Shown piece by piece: positions 33,915-45,444 of a stretch of 64,000 nt of DNA (positions are counted from its first letter, which is position 1; every line of letters begins with the position of its first letter). Where the stretch lies: the NCBI GenBank assembly GCA_011009095.1, contig VTPC01091275.1:111314-175313 (forward strand). Reading direction: 5' to 3'. This DNA is from Ignelater luminosus (Eukaryota > Arthropoda > Insecta > Coleoptera > Elateridae). A program made the translations under genes and the position numbers. Below the pieces are notes generated by a model, which had not been told where the DNA came from, ran no database searches, and saw only the letters and a list, made by a program, of their open reading frames with translations.

Positions 33915-36515
33915 TGAGTTCAACTACAATTTTGGTCAGTTAAATGTAAGACAAAAAATGACTTGTTTAAGATAATAAACGTTTTTAAATTTTGAATTGT
34001 TTATTTTTTCAATTTTTATGCAAAAAATGCAAGTAAAATAAATTTTTAAAATCTACAAGAGCCTTTCCGGTATTGTGACGAATGCTCGTCACCAACGGGG
34101 TAGATTCGTTTATTTGTCACTACAGCTAAAATTTAATTTTGAATCTATTGAAGATTTTTTCTTGTGAGTAAAAAATTGCACTTTTTTGGTACTACACTGT
34201 TAATGTGCTAAATGTACCCCACTTTCCCCTCCCCTGTATAGTTGAAGATAATTTGGAACGCGAGGTCATCATTCTATACAATTCTCCTTTGTAATATTTT
34301 TTAATATTCCTGTAAATAATGTCCGGTGGGAACACCCTGTATAATATCCATCTTCTTGATCTGCAAATCTACATAAGTTAAACAATTTTCTCAAAAGTTT
34401 GGCTGTGTGATTATAAAATATGGATTTGAAAAAGGTAATATAATAGTATGAAAAATAAAAAAAAGGAAGGAAAATCAGGAATCCTTTAATATTTAATTAT
34501 TTACATGCATGTATTTTTAAATTATTGCTTTTCGAGACATTGAAGATATTGATGGAGACGTTCACTCTTTCCTTATAATAGTATATTGCATCATTGTTGT
34601 TAATTCCACGATAATGACGGCATCTAATCAGTGAATTCTAGTGATTAATATACTACACTGATAAATATTTAATTTAATTATACCCATGACGTCAGTTACA
34701 AACAAAAATCTGCATAAAATTATCATAATATACTACTATACTTTCTTCAACACTTCAAGAATTTTACGATTTTTGCTTAATTTATTGCAAATAATTATTC
34801 AAAATGCGTTTGTCCTTCTTATGACAGCCTAAATAAAAAACAAATTTATTAGTCCTTGATAATTATACATATGTCAGTGCTCGCTTCAGTTTTGATTACT
34901 AATTTAAGTGTACGCATTAAAAAAAACAAATCATTGTTGACAAAATTAACCTAAATTATATAAATTATTTAAAATATCAAACTAAGGTGAGTAACTTTTT
35001 TATCTTATTTTATTTTTAATTTATCTAAGCAAGAGATAAGTCTATTTTGCAAATGTTACTTTTTAAAACTGGTAGTTTATACGTGCATTTGTTTACATAT
35101 GAACAAAATTACATACTTAATGTTTATTAAACAGAATCTTGAATCTTTCAAATTAAAAATAGTTGGTGTGGTTACGTACTAGCAGGCAAGATCATTAAAT
35201 CACAGTGGGTGCAAAAATTTCAGTGGAGTTGAAAAGAAAAACTAATTGTTATTTAGGAATGTAAGTACATATTGCATGCATTATGCGTGCATGTTTTAAA
35301 TTAAAACAGATAGTTCAACTCAACCTTTGAGGTACGAGTACAGTTTTATTTTTTTTCCAAAAAGATAATTGATGCAACAATGTTATTTTTCGGCATTACA
35401 TGTCGTTCTTATTATTTCAGTGTTGTTGAAATATTTTTAGATTTTTCAGTGCATCAGATACATGTTTTTCAAAATTTAGATGTTATGATTCATTTTTCTT
35501 ATTTTTTTTCTTCACTCTATACAAGATGTAGAGTGCAAGCAAATATTTTACACGTGGACGAATAGCAGTTATGAAAGATGATTTGGATATGCAAAGCGTG
35601 CAGAAGATATCGAGTCTGATGAGCAATGCAAACTAGTGTTGGAAGAAGATTGTAACAGAAACTTCTCTAACGGGGTTAATTCATGCAACACGTTTTGATT
35701 AACTGTAAACAAGCCTATAGCTATACATAAAAGGAGCTAATCGATGCGATGAAGAGCTTAGTAACATTAAAAAAAACAGCATTAGTTGAGATAAAACTCA
35801 AGAAAAAAAGACGCAAGTGAGCTTGTGGAAAAAAGAATTAAGAAAAGAATATTATGTACTACATCAATGTTGATGATGTAACAACAATTGGCAGAAAAAG
35901 AAAGAACTAAACAGTTTGTAATAAAGCAGAGCAAAGGGGTTAATGGTCTATGAAGAAAAAATAAAATCTTTGTTTGTAAAAGTGTTCCGTATTAAAATAT
36001 TCATAAGCTTCAAATAGCATACTTGCGGTCAAGTGTACAATGTCTTACGTAAATGTTGCAGACGATGCTTATTAAATTTTATGATATGCTCGTAAAAACA
36101 AACAAACAGCAATCAAAACAATTAATGACAAATTTAAACCAGCAAAACTATAACACTGTGAGGAAATTAAAAAATTATAAAACAAAAAAATAAAAATGTT
36201 CAGAATTAATTCTGACTGGAATGTAGGTCGATAATGTAGTTATCTGCATTTTCAAAAACGCTCTATATGTACTTGCTTCATTTACACACATTAACTGTAC
36301 TTAGTTTTATTTATTAACAATACTAGAACATTTTCAGCCCAAGCAGCTCGTGGGTTAATATTTTCTCTTGGAATATTCATCATCCCAACGGACTATATGT
36401 GTTATGGGAAAAAATCTTCACGCTTCATTTAGTAGGCTGTTTGAGTCGGCATAATTTGTTTGTAATCTACTTTGATCACAGTTGCAATGTGTCACTTCTT
36501 ATGACAATTAATTGC
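33915..36515. other. AT-rich intergenic stretch before LRR gene 1
   Basis: No coding gene was found. It holds an ACACCCTGTATAAT motif near 34330 and the candidate leader exon of LRR gene 1 at 34887-34986. Confidence 0.5.
34887..34986 (+). promoter_or_regulatory. Candidate leader exon and initiator of LRR gene 1
   Basis: TTCAGTTTTG at 34885 fits the arthropod initiator consensus (TCAGT). About 100 bases later CTAAG is followed by GTGAGTAACT, a good splice donor. The matching acceptor TTTTCAG ends at 39896, 23 bases before the ATG. The same arrangement is seen at the other two LRR genes. A 4.9 kb first intron is implied. Confidence 0.4.
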
Positions 36516-36519
36516 AATT

Positions 36520-36960
36520 TTGATAAGAAATGGCTGTCTAAGGAGAAACTTGACATCACACTGGAAAAAGTTTGACATTGTTGAACACTTTGTACAGATA
36601 GGTTTCAGTGTTTATCACATTTTAAAGAAACTGAAATATAATGTTGCAATAAAAAGGAAGCCAGGAAGAGAATCCCCCAAAGCAAGCAACTACAGGACGT
36701 GTTGCAAAATCTTACCGTCAATTGGATACGAAGATTTTGGTCGCTGTCTAAAGTTTTAGTATTTACTGCTGTCCATCATTAAAACCAAAACGTAATTTTT
36801 TGGTTACAACTCGCTTGGTTGCACCATGTCAAAAAATCTCCAACATAAATCTACAAGCATCCAGAAAGGTATTTGGCGAAAGACGGTTATTACAAACAAA
36901 AACTGGCGATTCTAGACAAACATTATAAAGAAGCAAGAAATTATAGAAAAAGAAAAGACG
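36520..36960 (+). mobile_element. Possible Tc1-like transposase relic
   Basis: Broken plus-strand frames contain a helix-turn-helix-like start, a short KRKPGRESPK linker-like segment and NINLQASRKVFGERRLLQTK, which resemble the N-terminal half of Tc1 transposases. Multiple stops are present and no inverted ends were located. Weak evidence. Confidence 0.3.
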
Positions 36961-37189
36961 AACACGAAATGAATATTTCAAGATTCTGCACATTTGGTTT
37001 ATCCCAGTGGGTTTCATTTTCTTCGCATGGCTCATCGAAGCATTCATCTGGAAACCAGTCGTTCACAGCGATTGCTCAAAACTGCCGCCGTCGGCGTCAT
37101 TGTCATAAGAGTATCAACTTTGAGGCTCATTCCAAATTTTAGTCTAGGAAGAATCGTTTCCACACTTGATAATATCGTTCAATAATATT

Positions 37190-37330
37190 CGCGTTTTAAT
37201 GATTGACTCATTGTAAAGATTATCTGCCTCTAGGTGTTTTCGCCAGTTTCATGTTTTCTTCTTATTATCTCATATTGTTCTTGTGTCTGGCCAATCTTAC
37301 TATTGAAGTTGGCCATTATTATTATTGTTC
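37190..37330 (-). mobile_element. LINE endonuclease fragment
   Basis: The minus strand reads IMANFNSKIGQTQEQYEIIR, resembling the GDFNAKIG block of the LINE apurinic-type endonuclease with its Asp lost. It is short and isolated. Confidence 0.4.
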
Positions 37331-37334
37331 TCTT

Positions 37335-39890
37335 TTGCCGAAGTCTTCCTTAGGTCTATTATCTGCTAGAATGTACACCAGAATTACATTTTATTACGTG
37401 CCAAAATAAACTTTAAGACACAGGCTTATAATCAGCGACTAGAAGGCACGAAGAACTAAGTTCGCTGATGCCCAGACTAGCAAACAGTCGAAAACGGCTA
37501 GGTTCGAAATGCCTACTTACTACTGAAATAGCTCAAAATCGGTATTACTAAAAGGCGCCACTATGGATTCAGCCAGATCCCAAGATTCAAAAGGACCACA
37601 GTCCCTCTTAAATCGGCAACAACTTTACAAATACTTACTTAGACTTTCTGAAACAAAAGCTTACTCAAGGCGTTAAACCGCCTTATACAAAAGTATTTTC
37701 AATTCACTCCGTATAAATGTTTCTTTACTTAAATTTGGAATATTCAAACTGAATCATCAAATCGTTTTCTTTGGATCACTCAGTATGTCAAGGTTTTTGA
37801 GTCACCCGGTATATTCTTTATTAATGAAATTTGATGTAACTGGATCAAATTAATGAAATGCTTACGTGACTTCGATATTTTCGCTCAAACCAGTGCATAC
37901 AAATACAATAATAAAACTCTTTCAAACTACGAATCTATTAGAAAAATAAATCAAAAAAAAGAAATAAAGGTTACATAATATGAAACAAGCAAAAATCATA
38001 ATTAAAACAAAACAAATAAACAGTTGATTATACAAAAACAAAATCTTTATAAAATAAACGTCAATAATCGTGTTAGATCTTACTGCGCAAAATTCTGACC
38101 AGTGACGCTCGAGGGGATTCCCAGAAACGGCAAGTGCGTGGGCACCCCCTTCGAAAAGGAAATATCTAATTTCATTTAATAAAATCGACAATGAATTAAT
38201 TCATACAAACAAATTAAAACCAAACCAAATAATTATGATAAAAATTAAAACTGATTTACATTACAAATTTACGCTGAAAAATACTGGATTATAAATCCTT
38301 GTTTGTTAAAATAAATAATGAAGCAAACACAACATTACAATGATTATACTAAAAACCGTTGTTATAAATGTTTACAATAATGCCAAGGAGAAACTTCCTT
38401 GTTTTTTTTCCAAACTGAACACGTCTTGAATGCACTTGTTTCTTTAACCCAAATGGGTGTAGACACTGCGATATTAAAAGGTGTACACTAACCTTGCGTA
38501 GCTGTACGATCTAAATCTTTACCCACAGGGGCTACTGCATATCTATACTTGGAGCATCAAAGGCTGGCTGTATCCATGCAACGATGAGGGATAAAATGAC
38601 GACGAATTCTACTGGGTTCCGCTCAATGGCGAAAGGAAGGAAAGGACGTCACCTTACTTCCGAAGAATGCGCTTTAAAAGGTAACCCTTTGAAATCCAGC
38701 ACTACGCTGATATACTTTAAGGATTCTTCAAAACGAAACAATAAACTTCACGGGCCACCACAGCTAAATTTTTATGGAAAACGTCTCACAAAACTTTCCC
38801 ACCGGCGTTTACAGCTCCCTTCTACCAAGCTCTCGAATTCACTTCCCCCATGACGTCGGCCGCACCCTGATCTCAACACGACTTACTTACTTGTAGCGGC
38901 ATTCACAATTCTTAGAACAAGTTCATCGTTATTGCGTGAGTGTTCTGCATATACTGTACTCTTTTGTATGTCTGCAGTGGTAGTAGTTAAGGGGGCTGAC
39001 ACTAGGTGATTCCAATTTTTGCTGATAAATACGTGATAATACCTTACAATGTTTGGCCATCTGGATTTTAGGACACCCTATATCTTCTGGAGACCTCTTT
39101 ATACATAGATCTTGTTATCGGATAAACAGCATTGTCAGGATTGGTACGTTTGTTGTGATTTTTGGTACACTGGAGTTTGTGGTGGACAGATTGCTGGATG
39201 GAGGTGTTGAGTTTTCTCTGATAGTTGCTTTTTTTGTTTTCTTATTGTTTGTTGTTTGTTCTGACAATCTTTCACTGTTTCTTCTTTTTGCACTTTTTTT
39301 GAACTTCAGCTTCAGCTAGTTCGCACCAAGTTGTATATCTTTGTTTATTTTCGCATTCGCCATATTTTAGATCTTTGTTTCAATCGATCCAATAAGATTT
39401 TTCCTTAAGATGTTTTCTGTAGTCGTTGTCCATCTAATAATTGTTTCTCAAAAATTGCGTTTTCTTTAGTATAATTTGTTGCTCGATGGAGGACATAAAC
39501 CGACTCGCTTTATATCAGACTTTTTTTAAAAACTTAATGAGTGCCAAACCTCACTTTGGATCACGGCACTTTGCTTGTTCTATGGCGTTGTCCGACGCTG
39601 TCCGTAATTAACTTTTTGAGAATTAACATATGCTGAACCAAACCCGTTTTCAAAGGAGTTGTTTTTGGCGTGGATCTAATTAAAGAAAAACACTTTTATC
39701 TTGTCTCAATAAGTAATTGATGATTTATTCAGTAAAAATAGGAATAAATAGATTTAAGATAAAACAAAGGTTCTCATGAGAACTCATTTTTCTTCTTCAC
39801 AGAGCAGTAGGGCTCTGTATCTGATGTACTGAGAAATCATTCTTACACCTAGATTGTAAAATACTTTAAATATGTTAAATATTTTTTTCT
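37335..39890. other. Repeat-derived stretch within the putative LRR1 first intron
   Basis: No gene could be supported. Pieces near 38090-38165 and 38500-38880 are GC-richer than their surroundings and look like old repeats of unknown family. ACACCCTATAT occurs near 39072. The open frames at 38584-38853 and 39053-39319 have no recognisable domain. Confidence 0.45.
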
Positions 39891-39919
39891 TTTCAGATTA
39901 GTAAACTTAGAAAACCATA

Positions 39920-42271
39920 ATGTTTGATTATCCCCTGGTGCTATACTCATTGTTTATAAATACATATCTAACATCCACCTGTAATTACAATGGCTTCTCC
40001 AAAACAATGACTTGCATAAACATGAGTTCTCTTCTGGAAATAAATTTTGAGATTACCAATAGAAGAGTTATAGATCATGTAAAGAAGGAAGACGTTCAAA
40101 AACTTCGAATTGAAAGCTCCAATATAGAAAAATTGTCAATCAGTCAAATAAATGGGTCTTCATATATCAAGGAAATTTGGATATACAAATCAAACATTAG
40201 TGTAATACCTGCTGAAGCTTTCCAAAATTTATCTTCTCTGGAAGCCTTATCGATAAAAGAGAACAGAATTGGAGGATTTCACAAAGACGCATTGAAGCAG
40301 TTGAAGAATTTAAAGACATTGATGTTTTGGAAAAATCAGAATATAAATATGTTACAGGAAGAACTCTTTAATAATTTGTCATTATTAGAGAATTTAAATT
40401 TCCATTCACAGTTTATCAGAAATATTGATAATAAAATGTTTAGAAATTTATTGAGCTTGTCAAAATTACAAATACATTATTGCGGGCTTAAAGAAATATC
40501 TAAGCACGCCTTTAGAGGTACAGAAAATCTTAAAAGTCTTTCACTAGATGGTAATAACATTGTTATCTTACCAAAACGTGTATTTATGGGTTTATATCAG
40601 TTAACTACACTATCATTACGATATAACTTTATAACGAGTTTTAAGAGGGGCACGTTTGATACTTTGATATCTCTTGAGAAGCTTTTTCTGCAAAACAATA
40701 AATTAAAGAATCTGCCTGGTAGGAGTTTTCAGAATTTAGCAAACTTGGCCGTATTAGACCTTTCACAAAATCAATTGAAATATCTACCAGGCAGATTATT
40801 TCGTAAAACCACAAATTTAAAATCTCTTAGTTTGTTTGAAAACGAAATTGGAAACATTTGCAGTGGTCATTTGAAGAATTTAATAAAATTAGAATTATTG
40901 GATATTCATAATAATTCAATAAATAATATATCACCTAAGTGTTTTAAACATTTAAAGAGTTTGAAAGCATTACAACTGGAAAATAATAAGATAAAGACTT
41001 TGAAGGAAAATTCTTTTCTAAATTTAATGAAACTGCAAGAATTAAATTTGCAGAAAAATAATATTTCAGTCATTGAAAAAGGCGCGTTTGTAGGTTTATC
41101 ACAACTTAAATATTTAGTTCTTAGCGAAAATGAGATTATCAAACTAGAAACTGAAAGCTTAACCGGCTTGGAAGATCTAGTTAACTTAGAACTAAGAACA
41201 AACAAAATTGAAGAAATCCCTTCGGGAAGTTTTAAATCTCTTTCAAAACTTCGCTCTTTAACTTTATTTGATAACAGTTTACAAGAATTAAATTCGGAAA
41301 TGTTTTCAGGTCTAAATTTCCTAAGATATTTATATATTAGCAATAACAATTTAAGCAAGCTTGATGGTAGTTGCTTTAAACATTTGCATTATTTAAATGA
41401 TTTACACATAACTTACAATAATATAACAACTATCACACGAGATGCTTTTATTGGGTTAAGTAATTTGCAAAATTTATATCTAGCCCATAATAAAATAAAA
41501 ATTCTAACAGAAAATTTATTTTCGGAAATTTCAGATTTATTGGAACTACATTTACAGCAAAATAACATTACTAGAATTGAACCCAATTCTTTTCAAGGCT
41601 TAAATGAATTATTAACATTGAATCTGATTGTTAATAGATTGAGAAAATTAGATAGTAAAACTTTCAATGGACTAATCAAGTTAAGATATTTATATCTGCA
41701 TGCAAACAGAATAAAAATCATTAACAATGACACTTTTAAATGTTGCCCTGACCTTATGTTATTAGATTTAAGTAATAACAAATTAAGGAATTTAACAAGC
41801 AATATATTTATGGGTTTGAAGAATCTCAATAGTTTAATTTTAAAGAATAATATAATTAGATTCTTGCCAATTGGAATTTTTAATTACTCACCAGTACTTA
41901 ATTTTATTGATTTAAGTAATAACAGAATTAAGTTAATACCAAACCAAGTCTTTCAAAAATTAAATAGTTTGTCAACACTGTATTTGGAGAACAACAAAAT
42001 TAAAGCTATAGAATCTAAAGCATTTGAAAATCTTGGCCAACTTTATAGAATTAACCTAAACAAAAATAGGTTGAAAAGAATTGATAGTAAGGTATTTTCT
42101 AATCTGACGAAAATTGAAATAATAAATTTGAATTATAATAAAATTTCAAAAATATCATTAGAAGACTTTAGAGAATTAAAAAGCCTGCTACAGGTCCAGT
42201 TGTATGGGAATCAACTGCCACCTAGTATTATGAAAGAATTTCATTTAAGATATAATGTGAAGAACAAATAG
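39920..42271 (+). CDS. Secreted leucine-rich repeat protein 1
   Basis: One coding exon of 783 codons starts at the ATG 23 bases after a TTTTCAG acceptor. A signal peptide (MFDYPLVLYSLFINTYLTST) is followed by a two-cysteine N-cap (CNYNGFSKTMTC), then about 29 leucine-rich repeats of 24 residues. These are of the LxxLxLxxNxIxxIxxxxFxxL type and run to the end. There is no C-terminal cysteine cap, transmembrane span, GPI signal or intracellular domain, so the product is predicted to be a secreted all-LRR solenoid. An irregular segment LMFWKNQNINMLQEELFNNL is conserved at the same place in the other two genes. It is the most diverged of the three. AATAAA lies near 42556. Family knowledge: such domains bind proteins or glycans outside cells; the ligand is unknown. 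No lesion is visible. Confidence 0.9.
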   Translation: MFDYPLVLYSLFINTYLTSTCNYNGFSKTMTCINMSSLLEINFEITNRRVIDHVKKEDVQKLRIESSNIEKLSISQINGSSYIKEIWIYKSNISVIPAEAFQNLSSLEALSIKENRIGGFHKDALKQLKNLKTLMFWKNQNINMLQEELFNNLSLLENLNFHSQFIRNIDNKMFRNLLSLSKLQIHYCGLKEISKHAFRGTENLKSLSLDGNNIVILPKRVFMGLYQLTTLSLRYNFITSFKRGTFDTLISLEKLFLQNNKLKNLPGRSFQNLANLAVLDLSQNQLKYLPGRLFRKTTNLKSLSLFENEIGNICSGHLKNLIKLELLDIHNNSINNISPKCFKHLKSLKALQLENNKIKTLKENSFLNLMKLQELNLQKNNISVIEKGAFVGLSQLKYLVLSENEIIKLETESLTGLEDLVNLELRTNKIEEIPSGSFKSLSKLRSLTLFDNSLQELNSEMFSGLNFLRYLYISNNNLSKLDGSCFKHLHYLNDLHITYNNITTITRDAFIGLSNLQNLYLAHNKIKILTENLFSEISDLLELHLQQNNITRIEPNSFQGLNELLTLNLIVNRLRKLDSKTFNGLIKLRYLYLHANRIKIINNDTFKCCPDLMLLDLSNNKLRNLTSNIFMGLKNLNSLILKNNIIRFLPIGIFNYSPVLNFIDLSNNRIKLIPNQVFQKLNSLSTLYLENNKIKAIESKAFENLGQLYRINLNKNRLKRIDSKVFSNLTKIEIINLNYNKISKISLEDFRELKSLLQVQLYGNQLPPSIMKEFHLRYNVKNK

Positions 42272-42289
42272 ATGCCGTTGAATAATCCA

Positions 42290-43780
42290 GTGTCTTCTTT
42301 ATCCTTCTTAACTTCTTCTCGAAACGGAAACTATTTCGAAGACCTGCTTTATTGTGACTTCAACAACTATCAGTAAGTACGTCTATGTATTGTAAACGAA
42401 TTTAGGTTAACATAATTAAATCTGGTAATGAACACATGATGTACTTTATATTGACCTCTCTTATCAAAGATATTGCTATAGTTCTCCGTTTACAGTACAA
42501 AAATGAAGTTGTGCATCACCTAATTAAAGAGAAAAACGAAACCATATCGAATACGAATAAATAATTTAATAACCCAATTTCATTTAATATTAATTTGTCT
42601 AGATATTAATAAAATCAATTTTCAATCTCATAAAATAAGGCATAAGATAAATTGGATTAGATGAAATGGGCCATTAGACAAATCTTGTTATTTGCATGTG
42701 ATGATTTCTTGCAGGTGTGTCGTAGTTTACAATTATATAACACACTGTATGTATAAAAACAATAATAATAATAAATTATTATCGATTTAATTGTATTCTT
42801 ACTATTATTGATTTCAAAAATTGCTTTATTCAGTGAAAAGTCTAGTTGCAATATTTGTGCAAGTTGGATAAGTTTGTAAATTAAAAACGCCCTGTAGATG
42901 GTAGAAGTTCGTGTTCATCTAAGATGAAGCCAATAGCGAATATACACTTCTGAAAGCCAGAAACTTTAAACTTGAAAACATAACGTCAGAATGCCTTTGG
43001 TAACAGTGATTTTGACTTTATAAAAAAATTGTTTTTGTTCATTTCTCTCTGAAAGCTAGCGTGTCCTGCTCGATTAATTTTTGCATGGTTCTTGATCAAC
43101 CTTAGTGAAGCATAGTCTCTTGGTCTTCAGTTCAAAATCAAGATCAATACTAGTGTTCAAGTTTTGTCTTGATAATAAAGATTTTTCTTTACTTTCAATG
43201 TCAAAAAAAAAACGTTTTATATTACTTACCATGCAGAACTCCATCTATGGAAGAGCGATAAATGCAGGTAATTTACCTGGCATAAATCTTGAAATGCAAT
43301 AGTGTTAAGACTTTTAACCTGCCACTATCAATTTACTTTTAAACGAAAAAGCAAAACAAGTTCCTGATACAATAACTATGCCATTTAAATTATTTGCACT
43401 AAGCTTCCATAAACAGAGTTGGACATTGACATTTAAAACTCGTCATGAATCATTCATGATTGAAAAAGCCTTTGGCAACACTTCAACGTTTCAAACTGAA
43501 TTTGCCAAAATTAATACTACATCAATAAGCTGTTGATAAGACCGTGGAGTCTACTATTTTTATGTCCTCTTGTACTACTTTCAGGTTCTTCAGAAACACT
43601 TTGTAAAATTTGTTCTTCTTGTTCAAGGTTAAAGACGAGTTTGCTGAGCTCCAGAATTAATTCAGTTTGGTATCATTTGACCTACATCTCTCAACCACCT
43701 TACTGACGGTAGATGACGATTTGGAAATCTTCTCAAATATTAAGATTTCTCGGTATTACCATTTTCTTTGCAAATCCCAT
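42290..43780. other. Intergenic stretch after LRR gene 1
   Basis: AT-rich, with no supported gene. It contains the LRR1 poly(A) signal candidate near 42556 and a short AAT microsatellite near 42763. Confidence 0.5.
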
Positions 43781-43885
43781 AAATCCAGTACATATCGGCA
43801 TATTCGTTAAAATTAAACTCTATAGCTTACCAATAAATTGTTCCGATGAGAAACTAAAATTATGACAGATTCAAAATGACAACAG

Positions 43886-45366
43886 TTAGGCCAGTCAATA
43901 TCGACATAAAAAAAACAAACATCGCAAAAATTAGGGTAGTTCTAATTTCTTAATGTTGTTAGAACCCCAACGGGTAATATAAATCCAGATTTGCAACCCC
44001 GAAATACCTGTGCTACCTGCGTAGTGGCCAGAAAACAGCGAAATCTTTACACTTGTTTTGGTTTTTTGATCATATCTCCTGAACTATCCGTTCTACCAAA
44101 ACTGTTATTCATATCTTTTTAAAAGTAGATTATATTTGCCACAATGTGAGACCCGGATGGGCTTTGTAGCTCCATTAGTTACCGAGATACGGCTTTTCAA
44201 AGATTGGCAATTTTTTCCAAAAAGTAACATTTTTTTGTTACGGTCATGTTTGGAGCTAAATATTGGCAAAAAGACTTGTCCTATAATAAAAGCTATCGGC
44301 AAGTATTTTTAGGAAATTTAGTTAGCTTTTATTTAAACGCAAGACGGTGCCCGTGGGCCAAATAGTTTTCTCGAAAATGCTAAATACCAGAACACCCTTG
44401 CTAAATGCATTTTTATTTTCTAGAGTTTATTGCTCGACAAGCCCTGATTTGTTTCTAAAAAAATTGTCTGGAGGCGATAGAAAAATACGAAATTATAAAA
44501 AATTAATTCCAATAAAAATATATTGTCCTCTTTCTTTTGAAGACCCACCCTCCATTCCTAGTGACTGACCACCTACTTTCCATCGCTAGTTGAATTGTTG
44601 GAGGTGCTGAGATCAACTCCCATTTGGTCTAAGAATGAGAGCTGAAGGCGTGTAGCAAATCGTTGGTACCACGTTTGGGACGGTAAAATTTAAACGGAAG
44701 GAAGAAGTGAACACCTTGGCAATCATCATCAGCTCAGTGAAAGTGGCCAATAAGACCAGAGGGTCTGCATCACCAAACCCATTTGATAAGAACTGGCGAA
44801 AATATTTTTGCAACCAGATTCCAGCCTGGAGACAATAGCCACAGCTCGTGAGAAGCTCCTCGTGGCTATCTAAGGAGGAGATGGGCTCTAAACAGCCTGC
44901 GTTACACGTGGTTTGTCAAAGCAGCAGCTGCAGCCAAAGTGAACCTTGCTAGCCTCTCTCCTCCCCCCACCAAAGACGCTGTAAAGCACCACGTGTTTCG
45001 CACTTACTATCAAGTACGATCTAGGGCTACTCACCATCATTACAATGGCCCCAGCCCCCCGATCGCTCCTGAAGATGCTGTCGTGCAAGTACTGCAAGTG
45101 TAAAAAAAGGTGCAAAATAACAAATTTAATCTACTTTAACACAGATAGGAATGACATTTTTGGCAGCACGCATAGTTTAGGAGATATGATCAAAAAACCA
45201 AAACAAGTGCGAAACTTTGGCTGTTTTTTGGCCACTACGCAGGTAGCACAGGTTTTTTGGGGTTGCAAATCTGGATTTATACTACTCGTAAGAGTCCTAA
45301 CAACATATTAAAAATCAGAACTACCCTAATTTTTGCGATGATTTATGTCGATATTGACTGGCCTAA
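43886..45366. mobile_element. Fold-back element with long inverted repeats
   Basis: About 255 bases at 43886-44140 recur inverted at about 45116-45366. Both outer ends start TTAGGCCAGTCAATATCGAC. The arms share blocks such as GCAAAAATTAGGGTAGTTCT, GGCCACTACGCAGGTAGCAC and GGTTTTTTGATCATATCTCC. Similarity may extend outward, more weakly, to about 43785 and 45440. The interior of about 1 kb is GC-richer and has no transposase I recognise. It looks like a non-autonomous or fold-back DNA transposon; I could not find a clear target-site duplication. Confidence 0.75.
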
Positions 45367-45444
45367 GTGGTTGACAGTGATAATTTATCAAATAAAGAAT
45401 TTGTATAGCATTGCCAATATAGAAGTTCTGAGGTGCTGTCGGTT

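Noticed and set aside
40906-41358. Long minus-strand frames opposite all three LRR genes
   Set aside because: They are antisense shadows created by the regular codon pattern of the repeats.
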